A program made the translations under genes and the position numbers. A stretch of 64,000 nt of DNA from Synaphobranchus kaupii (Eukaryota > Chordata > Actinopteri > Anguilliformes > Synaphobranchidae), in assembly GCA_029718625.1 (NCBI GenBank), contig CM056391.1, positions 2,604,852 through 2,668,851 of the forward strand, read 5' to 3'. The number at the start of each line of letters is the position of its first letter. Positions within the stretch are counted from its first letter, which is position 1. Below the pieces are notes generated by a model, which was given only the letters and a program-made list of their open reading frames with translations, had not been told where the DNA came from and made no database searches. Shown piece by piece: positions 14,272 to 27,660 of this stretch.

Positions 14272-14391
14272 ACTAATAGAACAACAGCGACGGTGATTGG
14301 TGGATACTTCCTTGGTATACTTTGGGTATCCCTGTTGGCAGAAAGCAACCAAAAAGTATCCACCAATCACTGCTGGTGTTGTCCTGTTGGT
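14272..14391. repeat. Imperfect inverted repeat near the exon donor
   Basis: GTGATTGGTGGATACTT (about 14293-14309) is the reverse complement of AAGTATCCACCAATCAC (about 14354-14370). The pairing extends imperfectly outward to about 37 bp per arm with a loop of about 44 bp. More CCAATC/GATTGG motifs flank it. It is either a decayed MITE or a pre-mRNA hairpin 100-220 nt downstream of the donor. Confidence 0.6.
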
Positions 14392-14474
14392 TGACAGACA
14401 CCCGCCTAGTCTGTGATTGGTGCCAGGAAGGTTATGTCCTGACTGTTGTACCCCCATTTCATTATCTGGTTTTA

Positions 14475-14681
<207 letters not shown>

Positions 14682-14706
14682 CTACCTACCTTGTGAAAAT
14701 CCAGCA

Positions 14707-15140
14707 ATAATAATAATAATAATGGCTTGCATTTATATATCCGGGCCGGCCAGCGAAGGATGGGCACCCCCTTTCTAGCCAGGTTCCTTCCGAGATTTCT
14801 TCCCACTGGGGAGTTTTTTCTCACCACTGTTCAGTGTTTTTTCTCCCCTACCGGGGAGTTTTTTACCTCATTTTGCTGGTTGGGGGCTAAGGCCTGGTTT
14901 TTTGCTCAATTTTCCTTCTGTTTCCCTGTGCAGCGTCTTTGTGAGAGTTCTCTGTAAAAAGCGCTATACAAATAAAATTGAATTGAATTGAATTGAATAT
15001 AGCACCTTTCTCACACTCAAAGTGCTTCACAATGATGAAGGGGAACCTCGCCTCAACCCACATCAATGTGTAGCACCCACCTGGGCGATGCAACGGCAGC
15101 CATTTTGTGCCAGAATGCTCACCAGAATGCTCATCAGTAA
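14707..15140 (+). repeat. Dispersed fish repeat split by an insertion
   Basis: AATAATAATGGCTTGCATTT (to about 14739) continues after a 258-bp interruption as AGCACCTTTCTCACACTCAA from about 15001, on to GGCAGCCATTTTGTGCCAGA. Read together these match a widespread fish repeat, from memory. The interruption is the element at 14740-14997, flanked by TATA on both sides. Confidence 0.55.
14740..14997 (+). mobile_element. LINE/SINE 3' tail fragment
   Basis: A GC-rich start (CCGGGCCGGCCAGCG) leads to GCGCTATACAAATAAAATTG and then a tandem ATTGA tail at the plus-strand end. This is the typical 3' end of a fish non-LTR retroposon. A TATA duplication borders it where it interrupts the surrounding repeat. 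Confidence 0.6.
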
Positions 15141-15208
15141 AAAATAAAATGATTCAATTACGATTACTTTTCCCAATATAGCACTTTTTTTTGTTGCGTA
15201 GTGTAAAT

Positions 15209-15313
15209 GTGGTTTGGTCATATACCAGTACCAGTAAGGTGCTGTGAGGCGTGTGGTTTTGTGGTTTGGTCATATAACAGTACCAGTAAGGTGCTGAGAG
15301 GCGTGTGGTTTTG
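15209..15313. repeat. Tandem duplication, 52-bp unit, two copies
   Basis: GTGGTTTGGTCATATA starts at 15209 and again at 15261. Each is followed by CAGTACCAGTAAGGTGCTG and GAGGCGTGTGGTTTT, with only one or two differences between copies. Confidence 0.9.
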
Positions 15314-15874
15314 AAAGCACTGGGTAGGACAAGGTCCCCAAAAGGCTGAGAAGTTCTGTGCTTTTCCACCAGCTTCTTTCCCACAGGTTTTATTCAGCTT
15401 TATATTACACATGCATTAATATTTCCTACGTGCTGAAATGATGAAATCGGGTGACAGAGAGAAGACAGCTATACCCCTGCGCCTTTGACCACAAACACGC
15501 CCGACATCAGAATTCAACGGGAGTAGCATCGCTATAACTTCCAAACCGATTGTTCTTTTTCTTTTGTAAATGAAAATCCATAACAATTTGTGTTCTTCAT
15601 GCCCTGAATTTGACTAGCTGCATATTGACAGATTTGTGTTGAATTATGCGCTAACTTAAAATAGAGAAGACAAGAATACTAAGAACACAAGCCCTGCCAA
15701 TATGCCATTAGTTGTTCATTGGTTTTTGGAACAAAAAAAAAACCTGACTAATACCACATTTCGCATTTAAAATGCAAAAATGGTTAAGTGCGCTTTTTTA
15801 GTTCCTAAAGAAGAACAATGGAAATAGTCTAAAAGCATACCATACATCAAAACGTATATATTTTACTCTATTTA

Positions 15875-16401
15875 CACTGCCTGGCCAAAAAAAAAGTCGC
15901 TGTTGCACCCGTCATGCATAGTGCCCACTGTACAAGCCTCTGGAGGCAGTGTTATGATCTGGGGTTCCTTCAATTGGTCAGGTCTAGGCTCAGCAATGTT
16001 ATGCAGCAATAAAATGAAGTCAGCTGAGTACCTGAATGTACTGAATTGATGTCCCATCAATGGGCATATACCAGGATGACAATACCAAGATTCATCAGGC
16101 TCAAATTGTGGTTTGAGTGGTTCAGGGAGCATGAGGAATCATTTTCACACATGAATTGGCCACCAGAGTCCTGACCTTAACCCCATTGAAAGTCTTTGGG
16201 ATGTGCTGGAGAAGACTTTACAGAGTGGTTCGACTCTCCCGTCATCAATACAAGATCTCGGCCAAAAATGAACGCAAATAAATGTTGTGAGGTTGCATAA
16301 GGTTGTCGAAACAATGCCACGACGAATGCGCGCCGTAATCAAAGCAAAAGGCGGTCCAACGAAATATTAAAGTGTGTGACTTTTTTTTTGGCCAGGCAGT
16401 G
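15875..16401 (+). mobile_element. Deleted Tc1-family element
   Basis: The 527-bp element has short inverted ends CACTGCCTGGCCAAAAAAAA and its complement, flanked by TA on both sides (15873-15874, 16402-16403). After the left end the sequence jumps into the middle of a Tc1-type transposase: GGSVMIWGSFN, a region with LTPLKVFGMCW in a shifted frame (LNPIESLWD-like), and a GGPTKY-like end. Roughly the first half of the gene is gone and several stops and frameshifts follow, so this is a non-autonomous remnant. It sits in an AT-rich part of the intron. Confidence 0.8.
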
Positions 16402-16596
16402 TATATTTATACAACAAATAAATACATAAATAAATAAAGTATATTTGGATGTTGGATATTAATTGATTGATTGGCTGTGACAGACAGAGACACGTTGAAG
16501 GAAGGGACAATCGCCAGCAGTTGCAGGAGCTGTTCTCATGCTCTTGCTCTCTCATGTTCTTATTTTAAGGGTATATTACCTGCATTGCCGCCAACA

Positions 16597-16716
16597 TACA
16601 ATAACATGCTAGTGCCATGTACAGTATTGTATCAGGTAGCAGACGATGGGTATTAATACAATAACATGCTAGTGCCATGTACAGTATTGTATCAGGTAGC
16701 AGACGATGGGTATTAA
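16597..16716. repeat. Perfect 60-bp tandem duplication
   Basis: 16597-16656 and 16657-16716 are identical, starting TACAATAACATGCTAGTGCC. It is a very recent duplication or an assembly artefact. Confidence 0.95.
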
Positions 16717-17623
16717 ACTTGTATCAGTAGCGCTACATCTCAAAATTAGCGCTACGGCAGCTGAGTAAGAAACTCAAGGGTATTCAGGGCCAAGATCGCA
16801 CACTCTCATGTGAATCTCTGGGAATGAGAAGACCCCTTCAAGACTAAATATTAATGATTGAAACCTTGTAAATCTCACTTGCTAAAACCCAATCACGGGC
16901 TTTTTATCTGCGCCGCGATCGCATCTTATCTCCTGGAGAGGCGCGCGGCAGGAAAGCGCCGGTCGCCTCTGAGATTACACAAAAAAAACGCCGCGACTGA
17001 TTTCTCTGAAGAAGCGAGTGACAAAATTCATCTTTCACGGGAGGTGACATATGCACATTTGCCGCTCTGAGAATGAAAAATAATCTGGCTCTATCTGGCC
17101 ACGGGAGGAAACAGATGTGTGGGATATGTTTGTGCTTTGATTCGTACGGTTGCCGGTGTTTATACTCAAGCGCTGGATGATATTCGATCTTCCACTTGTA
17201 TTCACAAAGTGTATTTTTCCTCTGAAAAAATTTGCCGCACTGGATTAAGAGATTAAATAATTACATTTCCACTGGCTTCATTGACTAAAACAATAAATAG
17301 ACAAAGTAGTAGGAACTCTAAATACTTAATTATGCTTTCATTATACACTGATACTGACAAAGAGTTTTGCTTGATTTAGACTTTTTAAACCATTGCTCCT
17401 TTCAATTCTTTGGGGAGGCGTACTTTTCACACAGAACTTTAAAAGCTATAAAGTCACACAAACAGGAGCGAACAGGCAAAGTGTTTACATCAGGAGAGAC
17501 AGCTGAGCTGTTTACTCTCAAGAAATGGGAATGGGAGCTGTGTCTTTATTTCAAAAGCAAACAGTGGGGTTTCAAAAATAAAGAAAAATAAATTCCAAAG
17601 CCAAATCCTCCCCTATCACTCCC

Positions 17624-17633
17624 TTTCTTTTCA

Positions 17634-17686
<53 letters not shown>

Positions 17687-18022
17687 CAAATGGCTTTATT
17701 AGCATGAATGGAAATCAACCATTGAAATCAACCAAGTACTCTGTTTCTGTCTCTCCACCCTCTGTCTCTCTCATTCTCTCTCTCTGTCTCTCTCTCGCCC
17801 TCTCTCACTGTCTCTACATTTATCTCTCTAATTCTCTCTCCGGCCCCCTCTCTCTCTCTATCTCTCTCCACCCATTCTCCCTCTCTCCCTCCCTCTCAAA
17901 TTCAAATGGCTTTATTAGCATGAATGGAAATCAACCATTGAAATCAACCAAGTACTCACTGTCTGTTTCTCTCTCCACCCACTGACTCTCTCTATGTCTC
18001 TCTCTCTCACTCTCTCTCTCTC
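17624..18022 (+). repeat. CT-rich array with a 63-bp direct repeat
   Basis: CTCTCT tracts are interrupted by two identical 63-bp copies (17679-17741 and 17895-17957) that start CTCAAATTCAAATGGCTTTA. This phrase is common in fish retroposon tails, so the array probably arose by expansion of a retroposon-associated CT tail. Confidence 0.9.
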
Positions 18023-18326
18023 CTAAAGAAGGACCAGGTGGCTAATTACTGTAGCAGCTACCGATCAAAGCAAGTGAAGCCAAAGCTCCAGGTGAACAGC
18101 TACTGACTGTGTGACGGTTGCAAGCAGAGGAACTGGTCTGAATGGGTAAGGCAGGAGAGCGTAGCAGAATTACTGCCCCCTGCTGGGGGGAGGGGAACAG
18201 TATCCCTTCTCTCAGAGGCAAATGCGACCCTGCTTTAGGAACAGAAGACACATAAGCCCTACACATGAAATATAAATAAACTCAGTCACACTTTAAACAA
18301 AGTTCTTCTCATAAAGGCTTTATATA

Positions 18327-19833
<1,507 letters not shown>

Positions 19834-19835
19834 TA

Positions 19836-20090
19836 GCATATATAAAGCCATCATAAACATGACATAATGGCCTCATAAATCATACATAAATAAATGCCAT
19901 GCTTCATAAAGGATGACATAACACCTTCTTGTGCAAGAAGTTATGCCAAATGTGACATAACGAATAATGTCACCTGGCTAATGGCTAAACATTATACAAG
20001 GTGACATAAAACATGCTTATGTAGGGTGCTAGGCTAACTATGACATAACATATGATGTCACTTGATGTCATGAAGTTAGTCCCCTTGAGT
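19836..20090. repeat. Dispersed repeat interrupted by the Tc1 insertion
   Basis: Many TGACATAA and CTCATAAA words (GACATAATGGCCTCATAAAT, CATAAAGGATGACATAACA) mark a fish dispersed repeat. Its other part is the CTCATAAAGGCTTTATA just left of the Tc1 at about 18307-18326. A related segment may be at 60665-60945. Confidence 0.5.
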
Positions 20091-21421
20091 CCTGTTACAA
20101 TGGCAGTAAATATCACTCGTATTAAAACCGTCACGCTATGCTACGATAGCTAATAGACCAAAAAATCTTTGAGTCAGAACAAAGGTCTGGTCTTGTTACA
20201 GTGAGACCCAGGGCTAGTCAAACCTGCAATGTGTTTTGTGTCCACAATTTCACAGGCCGTAAAGTCACACACGTTTTATTTTGTTTGTCCGTTACTCAAT
20301 TTCTACTAGCCAGTATCAGAAATCACAGGTTTTCTACGTTGGAATAGTCTCCACAAGCAGACTGGGGACTGCTGTCTCACCTTTGATGTATCCAGGTTGG
20401 GATACTGAATACTCTTCAAAGAATATTGTGGCCATTTCTCTTTTCAAAATCATGAATGGAATTTAAATTTATTTGCTGTATTGACAGAGTTTAAAATGGA
20501 ACTGACGTCAACCCTGATAGGTAGTCTTCAGCAGCAGGATACCGTTAGCCTGCGCATTAACATCTACATCAATTGTGGCAAGCAAGAGATACTGTATGCC
20601 TTGATGATCAGTGCTAGCTCTCTCCTGTAGTACTGTATGGCCAGTAGGCCCACTGGCTTATAGCTGGGAGAGAGTGTGCAAGCTCCTTTTGTAAAAAAAA
20701 ACAACAGAAAGAGGTAGGGGGGCAAAAAGTTTCAAAAACTGTAAAAATAACTATTCCAACACTGGAAAATGTACACTGTGTTAAGTCTGAATCAGCCAGA
20801 GGACTAAAGGCCAAATGCTAGCAGTTCTCAGTGGCATAAAAGTCAAAGGCCTTTGGGCAAAAATGGCAGCTGTTCCATTGTGTTGTGTTGATGTGGTGCA
20901 TACCTAGAGCTTGTTTAATGTGAACTGACATGTGAATGCCTTACAGTTGGAAGCGCTATTTCAGTCAAAGTGGCTGAACACGGTTAAAAACGGCAATGAA
21001 TTATATCTGTAGAAAGCAGCCACACATTGAGAGAAAACAATTAGAATTTTTAACAGTAATTTCAGTTCCAATAAAGTTATTAGGTCATCATTTAGAGCTG
21101 CATTTTGTGAAATGATTTGACACAAATGTGGCTCATTATGCTTTAATCATGGATAATGTAAGCAAATAAATAACACACACAGTTTGTAACTAAATAGCAG
21201 AAGGATATTTGTTAGGGTAATGGATGTAGTCAAAAAATAAATACACCATACTACAAAGTAGAACGAATTATGATGAGAAAAAGAAAGACAGTAAAACAAA
21301 AGATAATCTATTTTGTCTTGAAAATATTAGGCTGTTAGTGATAACCCTGCTTATTTTTCAAGTAGAAATTGAAGGTAAAACAGAAATGTTTTGTTTTATT
21401 TCAGTTTAGCAAGTTTTCAAA

Positions 21422-21538
21422 CAGCGCAATAAAACAATATTGCCTGGATTCAATCAACATTTGTCCTTAAATATAAATCAAAGTGTTTGTTTAGGACAAT
21501 TGTTGATTGAATACAGGGCAACGTATATTACTGCGCTG
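21422..21538. mobile_element. Short hairpin MITE (GGATTCAATCAACA family)
   Basis: About 117 bp with long inverted arms: CAGCGCAATAAAACAATATT, then GGATTCAATCAACATTTGTC, mirrored by GTTGATTGAATACAGGGC and TACTGCGCTG. Related copies lie at about 29843-30040 and probably 35382-35550. Confidence 0.75.
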
Positions 21539-21788
21539 TATACTTTGATCAGGTAAAATGGCCTTTTACCTGCATAGATGTTCTTTGATTATTGTCTTCT
21601 TCTCTTTCCATGTCTCTTCTTCGTTGTAACCGGGCAGTATTGTAAATAAGGGGCTCTCCTTCAATGCTTCCCCAAGATTTAAATAAAGTAAATATATACA
21701 CATACACTGCCATTACAGTATATACGCTTTAGTCATGCCTTGTGCCACACACACTACTGTATGTTCGCCTGTTTTTTGCAGTGCCTCA

Positions 21789-21977
<189 letters not shown>

Positions 21978-22039
21978 TCAGTAAAACACATGAATGCAGT
22001 AAATACAATGCAGGCACTACATACACTACAAATTACATA

Positions 22040-22715
22040 GTAGTAATACTCGTTATAGTGGCAGCAGTACTAGAAGTAAAAGACGTAGTCATAGTAGTAG
22101 TTGTAGTAGTGGTCATAGTAACAGTAGTTGTAGTGGTAGTCATAGTAACAGTAGTTGTAGTAGTCATAGCAACAGTAGTTGTAGTAGTGGTCATAGTAAC
22201 AGTAGTTGTAGTAGTAGTCATAGCAACAGTAGTTGTAGTAGTGGTCATAGTAACAGTAGTTGTAGTAGTAGTCATAGTAACAGTAGTTGTAGTAGTGGTC
22301 ATAGTAACAGTAGTTGTAGTAGTAGTCATAGCAACAGTAGTTGCAGTAGTGGTCATAGCAACAGTAGCTGTAGTAGTCATAGTAACAGCAGTTGTAGTAG
22401 TGGTCATAGTGACAGTAGTTGTAGTAGTGGTCATAGTAACAGTAGTTGTAGTAGTAGTCATAGTAACAGCAGTTGTAGTAGTGGTCATAGTGACAGTAGT
22501 TGTAGTAGTGGTCATAGTAACAGTAGTTGTAGTAGTAGTCATAGTAACAGTAGTGGTAGTAGTAGTCATAGCAACAGTAGTTGTAGTAGTAGTCATAGCA
22601 GTATTGTTGTATGGTAGTAAACACACGAGCAGCAGTAGTAGTCAAAGTAGTTATTGTAGTAGGTGTAGTAGCAGTTGTAGTTGTAATCGTAGTAGTTCTG
22701 GTTGTTGTATTTTAT
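22040..22715 (+). repeat. GTA-rich minisatellite
   Basis: Units of about 27-30 bp built from CATAGTAACAGTAGTTGTAG and TAGTGGT are repeated about twenty times with small changes. Several frames stay open (Val-rich on plus, Thr-rich on minus) only because the repeat lacks stops in them. Confidence 0.95.
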
Positions 22716-23645
22716 TGGTCTCAATAATCACTTTATTACGTGTGTCCACGCATTTGCTTCCTGAATGGGTGGAGCTGCAATGAGCTGTCAATCACTGACA
22801 CGTTGGAACTAATCATATTATACTTTTTTTTTCTCCACAACCAAACGCTATGAATATTCGAACCAGGAAGGGAAGTCAATGACAACATCGGGTAATCACC
22901 AATTCTGCCGAATAAAGGAACCTCATTCTCCTGTCACCAGTTCAAGCACCGGCATTAAAGGGTGTATTCAATCAAGCACCATGGTGCTTTGTGATTACCT
23001 TTGAGAAACACATTTCAAGCACATAAGTAACAACATAGATTAAATTTAATGAGCTTCCAATTATTCTTATAGACACAGGAACTGATGACAGCAGGATGTC
23101 AGTGCTTTGCATAGTGCCCTCGTGAAGACACTCATCTCAGCAAAAGCTACACTTTTCCTTCTGTACAACTGGGAGAGGAAGGAGGAAGTCTCAAATTTGT
23201 CAGTGATTTTTTCCACTTTTTCCCCCTTAAAATAAGCTCGACGGTGGAAATGTCGCCCTGATCACGTCATTCTACGACGTCCTCACGCGGGAGGGGCACT
23301 GCGACGACCCCACGCCGGTCGTAAACTGCGACACATCAATAATTTGCGAGGACTCTCAGCCTCTCAGATGGAAATACATTTGCTAATTTGCCTCTCTGCA
23401 TTAGAGGAGATACCATCTGGAGCTGATTTCCTCCAGCGACTCTGCGGCTCTTATCCGATGCAGATATCACGTCGCATTACTTTAAATTGCGCTGAACTGC
23501 GTGGGACACGTGACGTCGCTGAGGTTACTGAGACGGAGAGGGCTGTCACTCTTGTCACTTGCAGTTTCTCTCAAAACAGACAGAAAGCTCGCAGTATGGC
23601 CGACACGACAAAGTATAGTCAGAACCCTACTGTGTAAAATACATA

Positions 23646-23916
23646 CAGTGCATGTGTTCTAAAAGATGTAAACCGTATTAATCTTATTAACATGTAGTGT
23701 GTGTGTGTCTGTCTGTTTGTGTTTCTCTGTGTGTCTGTGCCTACACACACAGTCACAGACAGACACACAGTGCATGTGTTCTAAACGATGTAAACCGTAC
23801 ACACGTATTCATCTTATTAATGTGTAGTGTGTGTGTGTGTCTGTCTGTGGTTCTCTGTGTGTCTGTGCATACACACACAGGCACAGACAGACATACATGC
23901 ACACACAGGCAGACAA

Positions 23917-23960
<44 letters not shown>

Positions 23961-24003
23961 AGACACACACACACACACACACACACAGACACACACACAC
24001 ACG
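23646..24003 (+). repeat. CA/GT array with a 122-bp duplication
   Basis: CAGTGCATGTGTTCTAAA and the following GTGT, CTGTCTGT and CACACA stretch start at 23646 and again at 23768 with slight changes. A long (CA)n run ends at 24003. Confidence 0.9.
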
Positions 24004-24481
24004 ATACATTAACAATGCACCTCCCTTTTATTTTATTTCTTTGGGAAGGGTTTCTGAAAAACATGAAGCCACGTCACCACACCCCCGCCATGCACCCTCC
24101 TCTTATCTCCAGACAGCATGTGACACTCATTCAGTTGTGTTTGATTGATTTTCTAATACGCAGGCCTGTGCCTTGCACTGCAGCGCACCGCTCTCTATGC
24201 AGAATTACCCCTCAAATGAAACGTTGCCCATAGAGCGCTCTGGGTCTGCACTGAAAATAAAATAAGAGGACTGGAAAATGTAATACTGTACATGCACTGA
24301 ATTTAAAGCCCCCTATTTGTGGTCTGGCGGCAATAATGAATAAACTCATCAAAGATTTGCTGTGTACAGCAAGGAAGAGCCAAACCCCATACAGTTCAGC
24401 AGCTAGGGAACCACACAAGTCATAAAATTAACTATGCAATGCATCAATATAACAAAATATATACATAATAATGTCATGTTT

Positions 24482-24554
24482 GCCCCCGTCCCCTCCCCCT
24501 CCCCCTCCCCCTCCCTCCCTGGCTCCCCACCAACACCCCCCCCCCCCCCCCGCC
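24482..24554 (+). repeat. C-rich low-complexity tract
   Basis: Iterated CCCCTC is followed by a C16 run (24536-24551). It is G-quadruplex-prone on the gene strand, about 160-230 bp downstream of the exon donor at 24715. Confidence 0.85.
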
Positions 24555-24694
24555 CCAGTTATAGAAGTTACACAAACCATGAATCATTTTGGGAATGTTC
24601 AGGGGTATCTGACAGTGACCCAGTGTGTTAATAAAACGTGGTGTGCGTTGGCTTCCGGCTGCAGTGATCTCGTTTGTTCCTAATTTATGTTTTA

Positions 24695-25801
<1,107 letters not shown>

Positions 25802-25828
25802 CTTCCTCTCTCCAGAGAATGTTTGCCA
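25802..25828 (-). CDS. fstl5: fstl5 microexon (27 nt)
   Basis: This 27-nt exon supplies the tail of the split Leu codon, then ANILWREE and the first base of a Gly codon. It is bordered by the acceptor CGCTTCAG and the donor G|GTAGTG. I searched for it because EDSARKT in the preceding exon and [13 protein letters not shown] in the next leave a short gap that family members fill with LANILWREEG. Both phases close exactly (1 in, 1 out). It is far too short for ORF finding. It follows a 20.7-kb intron and precedes one of 967 bp, so its inclusion probably depends on exonic or intronic enhancers. Skipping would remove exactly nine residues in frame. Confidence 0.9.
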
Positions 25829-26880
25829 CTGAAGCGGGAGGGTAAAGAGAAATTTAAAAAATAAATTTAAAAAAAGGTGACAGTGAGGTTAACAGGAAGC
25901 CTCCGTTGTGCCCCTGCCTCTGAAGAGAAGATCAGTGACACCGTTTTACTTATCCGGTTAGCAGCTTACAAGCATTGCGTCTGAGGCTCGGGCAAAGCAC
26001 TGGCCACCTCGAGGAGAATCAGCTCTGTCCCACCCAGGACCCAAAGCCTCCAGGTTAAAACTCTAATTCCCATACTGCACCAGTGTGTTTGTGTGTTCGG
26101 GCATGTGCAGTAATGACGTCAGAAGCACGGCTGGAGGGCCATAAACTGAACCGGGAAAAGGTGGCAAATCGCGACCTCTGACCTCGCAAGTGCCGTCGCG
26201 CTGAATAGCTGGCGGTGACGGTTTTGAGCTCTTGGCTCGTGAATCCGAACCATGGATTTGTGACGACAAGCTCCTTAAATAAAACTTCCCATCAATTGTC
26301 GGCAAAGGTGCCAAAAATAAAGTGGTAGTGAATTTAAGCAATGGGCGGGAGGCGTCTGACTTATATACAACCCGTCTGTAATGAAAATGTGGGATACACC
26401 AGGACTACTGCTTTATGACTGACCAAAAACTCATTTTCAAACATGTGCATCTCCAGCGAGCTTTACCTGATATCATTAAACATCAATCACACAATGTTTA
26501 AGACCCCTAGCAGATTACATCCACTGGCCACATCTGAATGAGTAAATTAAATCCCCCCGTATATATTTCCATCTGGAGAATAAAGGCAACCATATCATAA
26601 ATATCACATTTTCATTAACCATAAACAGTATCGCATCACTATCATGTACCATGACTAAAATATGTATATCAGAAACATTAACACACAAATTACATGCAGT
26701 ACCTTCCATGGGTTCACTTTCAAGAACTTTCTAATTCATATCAATAATCAAAAAACATACAGCATGTTAAATAAAAACACTGTTGATTTCACATTTTCTA
26801 CAGAATGGCCATTGGATATATATATATATTTTTTTTTTTTTTTTAAATCTACCCTGGAAAAAACATGAGAAATGCATAAT

Positions 26881-26899
26881 GGGGGGGGGGGGGGGGGGG
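26881..26899 (+). repeat. G19 homopolymer
   Basis: Nineteen consecutive G, then TTGGTGGGAGG, just after a T-rich run (about 26829-26844). Confidence 0.9.
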
Positions 26900-27276
26900 T
26901 TGGTGGGAGGAAACTTGGAAAAAGAATAAGAAAAAAAAAAACACATCAAAAAAAGATCAACAGGGCTTCTGTGGACGGGACTGCGCCCATTAGCTTTTTA
27001 ATATGGTAATCGCATGGTTTAATGCATGAGCAGAGGCACATGCCGCATTGCCCGGACGCGTGATTTATTCGCCGCTCGTTCCCCCTCACACAGCCCTCTC
27101 GGGGGCAGGATTAATGCCGCACTTACGGGACAGCAGGTAATCCACATCAGCCTGTCTGAAATGAACTGCATCTGTCTGGATCCTTTTTGCGCTTTACAGA
27201 GATAAGCACAAACGGCGTATGATAGCGCCGTACGCGGGAATAGCCCTGGGGACTCCTCCTGCATGGCTCTGGTCAT

Positions 27277-27660
27277 CGTGCGCTAACGTGTTCTGGTCAC
27301 CGTGCGCTAACGTGTTCTGGTCACCGTGCGCTAACGTGTTCTGGTCACCGTGCGCTAATGTGTTCTGGTCACCGTGCGCTAACGTGTTCTGGTCACCGTG
27401 CGCTAATGTGTTCTGGTCACCGTGCGCTAACGTGTTCTGGTCACCGTGCGCTAACGTGTTCTGGTCACCGTGCGCTAACGTGTTCTGGTCACCGTGCGCT
27501 AACGTGTTCTGGTCACCGTGCGCTAACGTGTTCTGGTCACCGTGCGCTAACGTGTTCTGGTCACCGTGCGCTAACGTGTTCTGGTCACCGTGCGCTAACG
27601 TGTTCTGGTCACCGTGCGCTAACGTGTTCTGGTCACCGTGCGCTAACGTGTTCTGGTCAG
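27277..27660 (+). repeat. 24-bp minisatellite, 16 copies
   Basis: The unit CGTGCGCTAACGTGTTCTGG plus TCAC is repeated about 16 times. The only variant noticed is AATGTG for AACGTG in two early units. Because 24 is a multiple of three the plus frame stays open as CANVFWSP repeats (27219-27752). There is no splice, start context or homology to support a protein. Confidence 0.95.
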
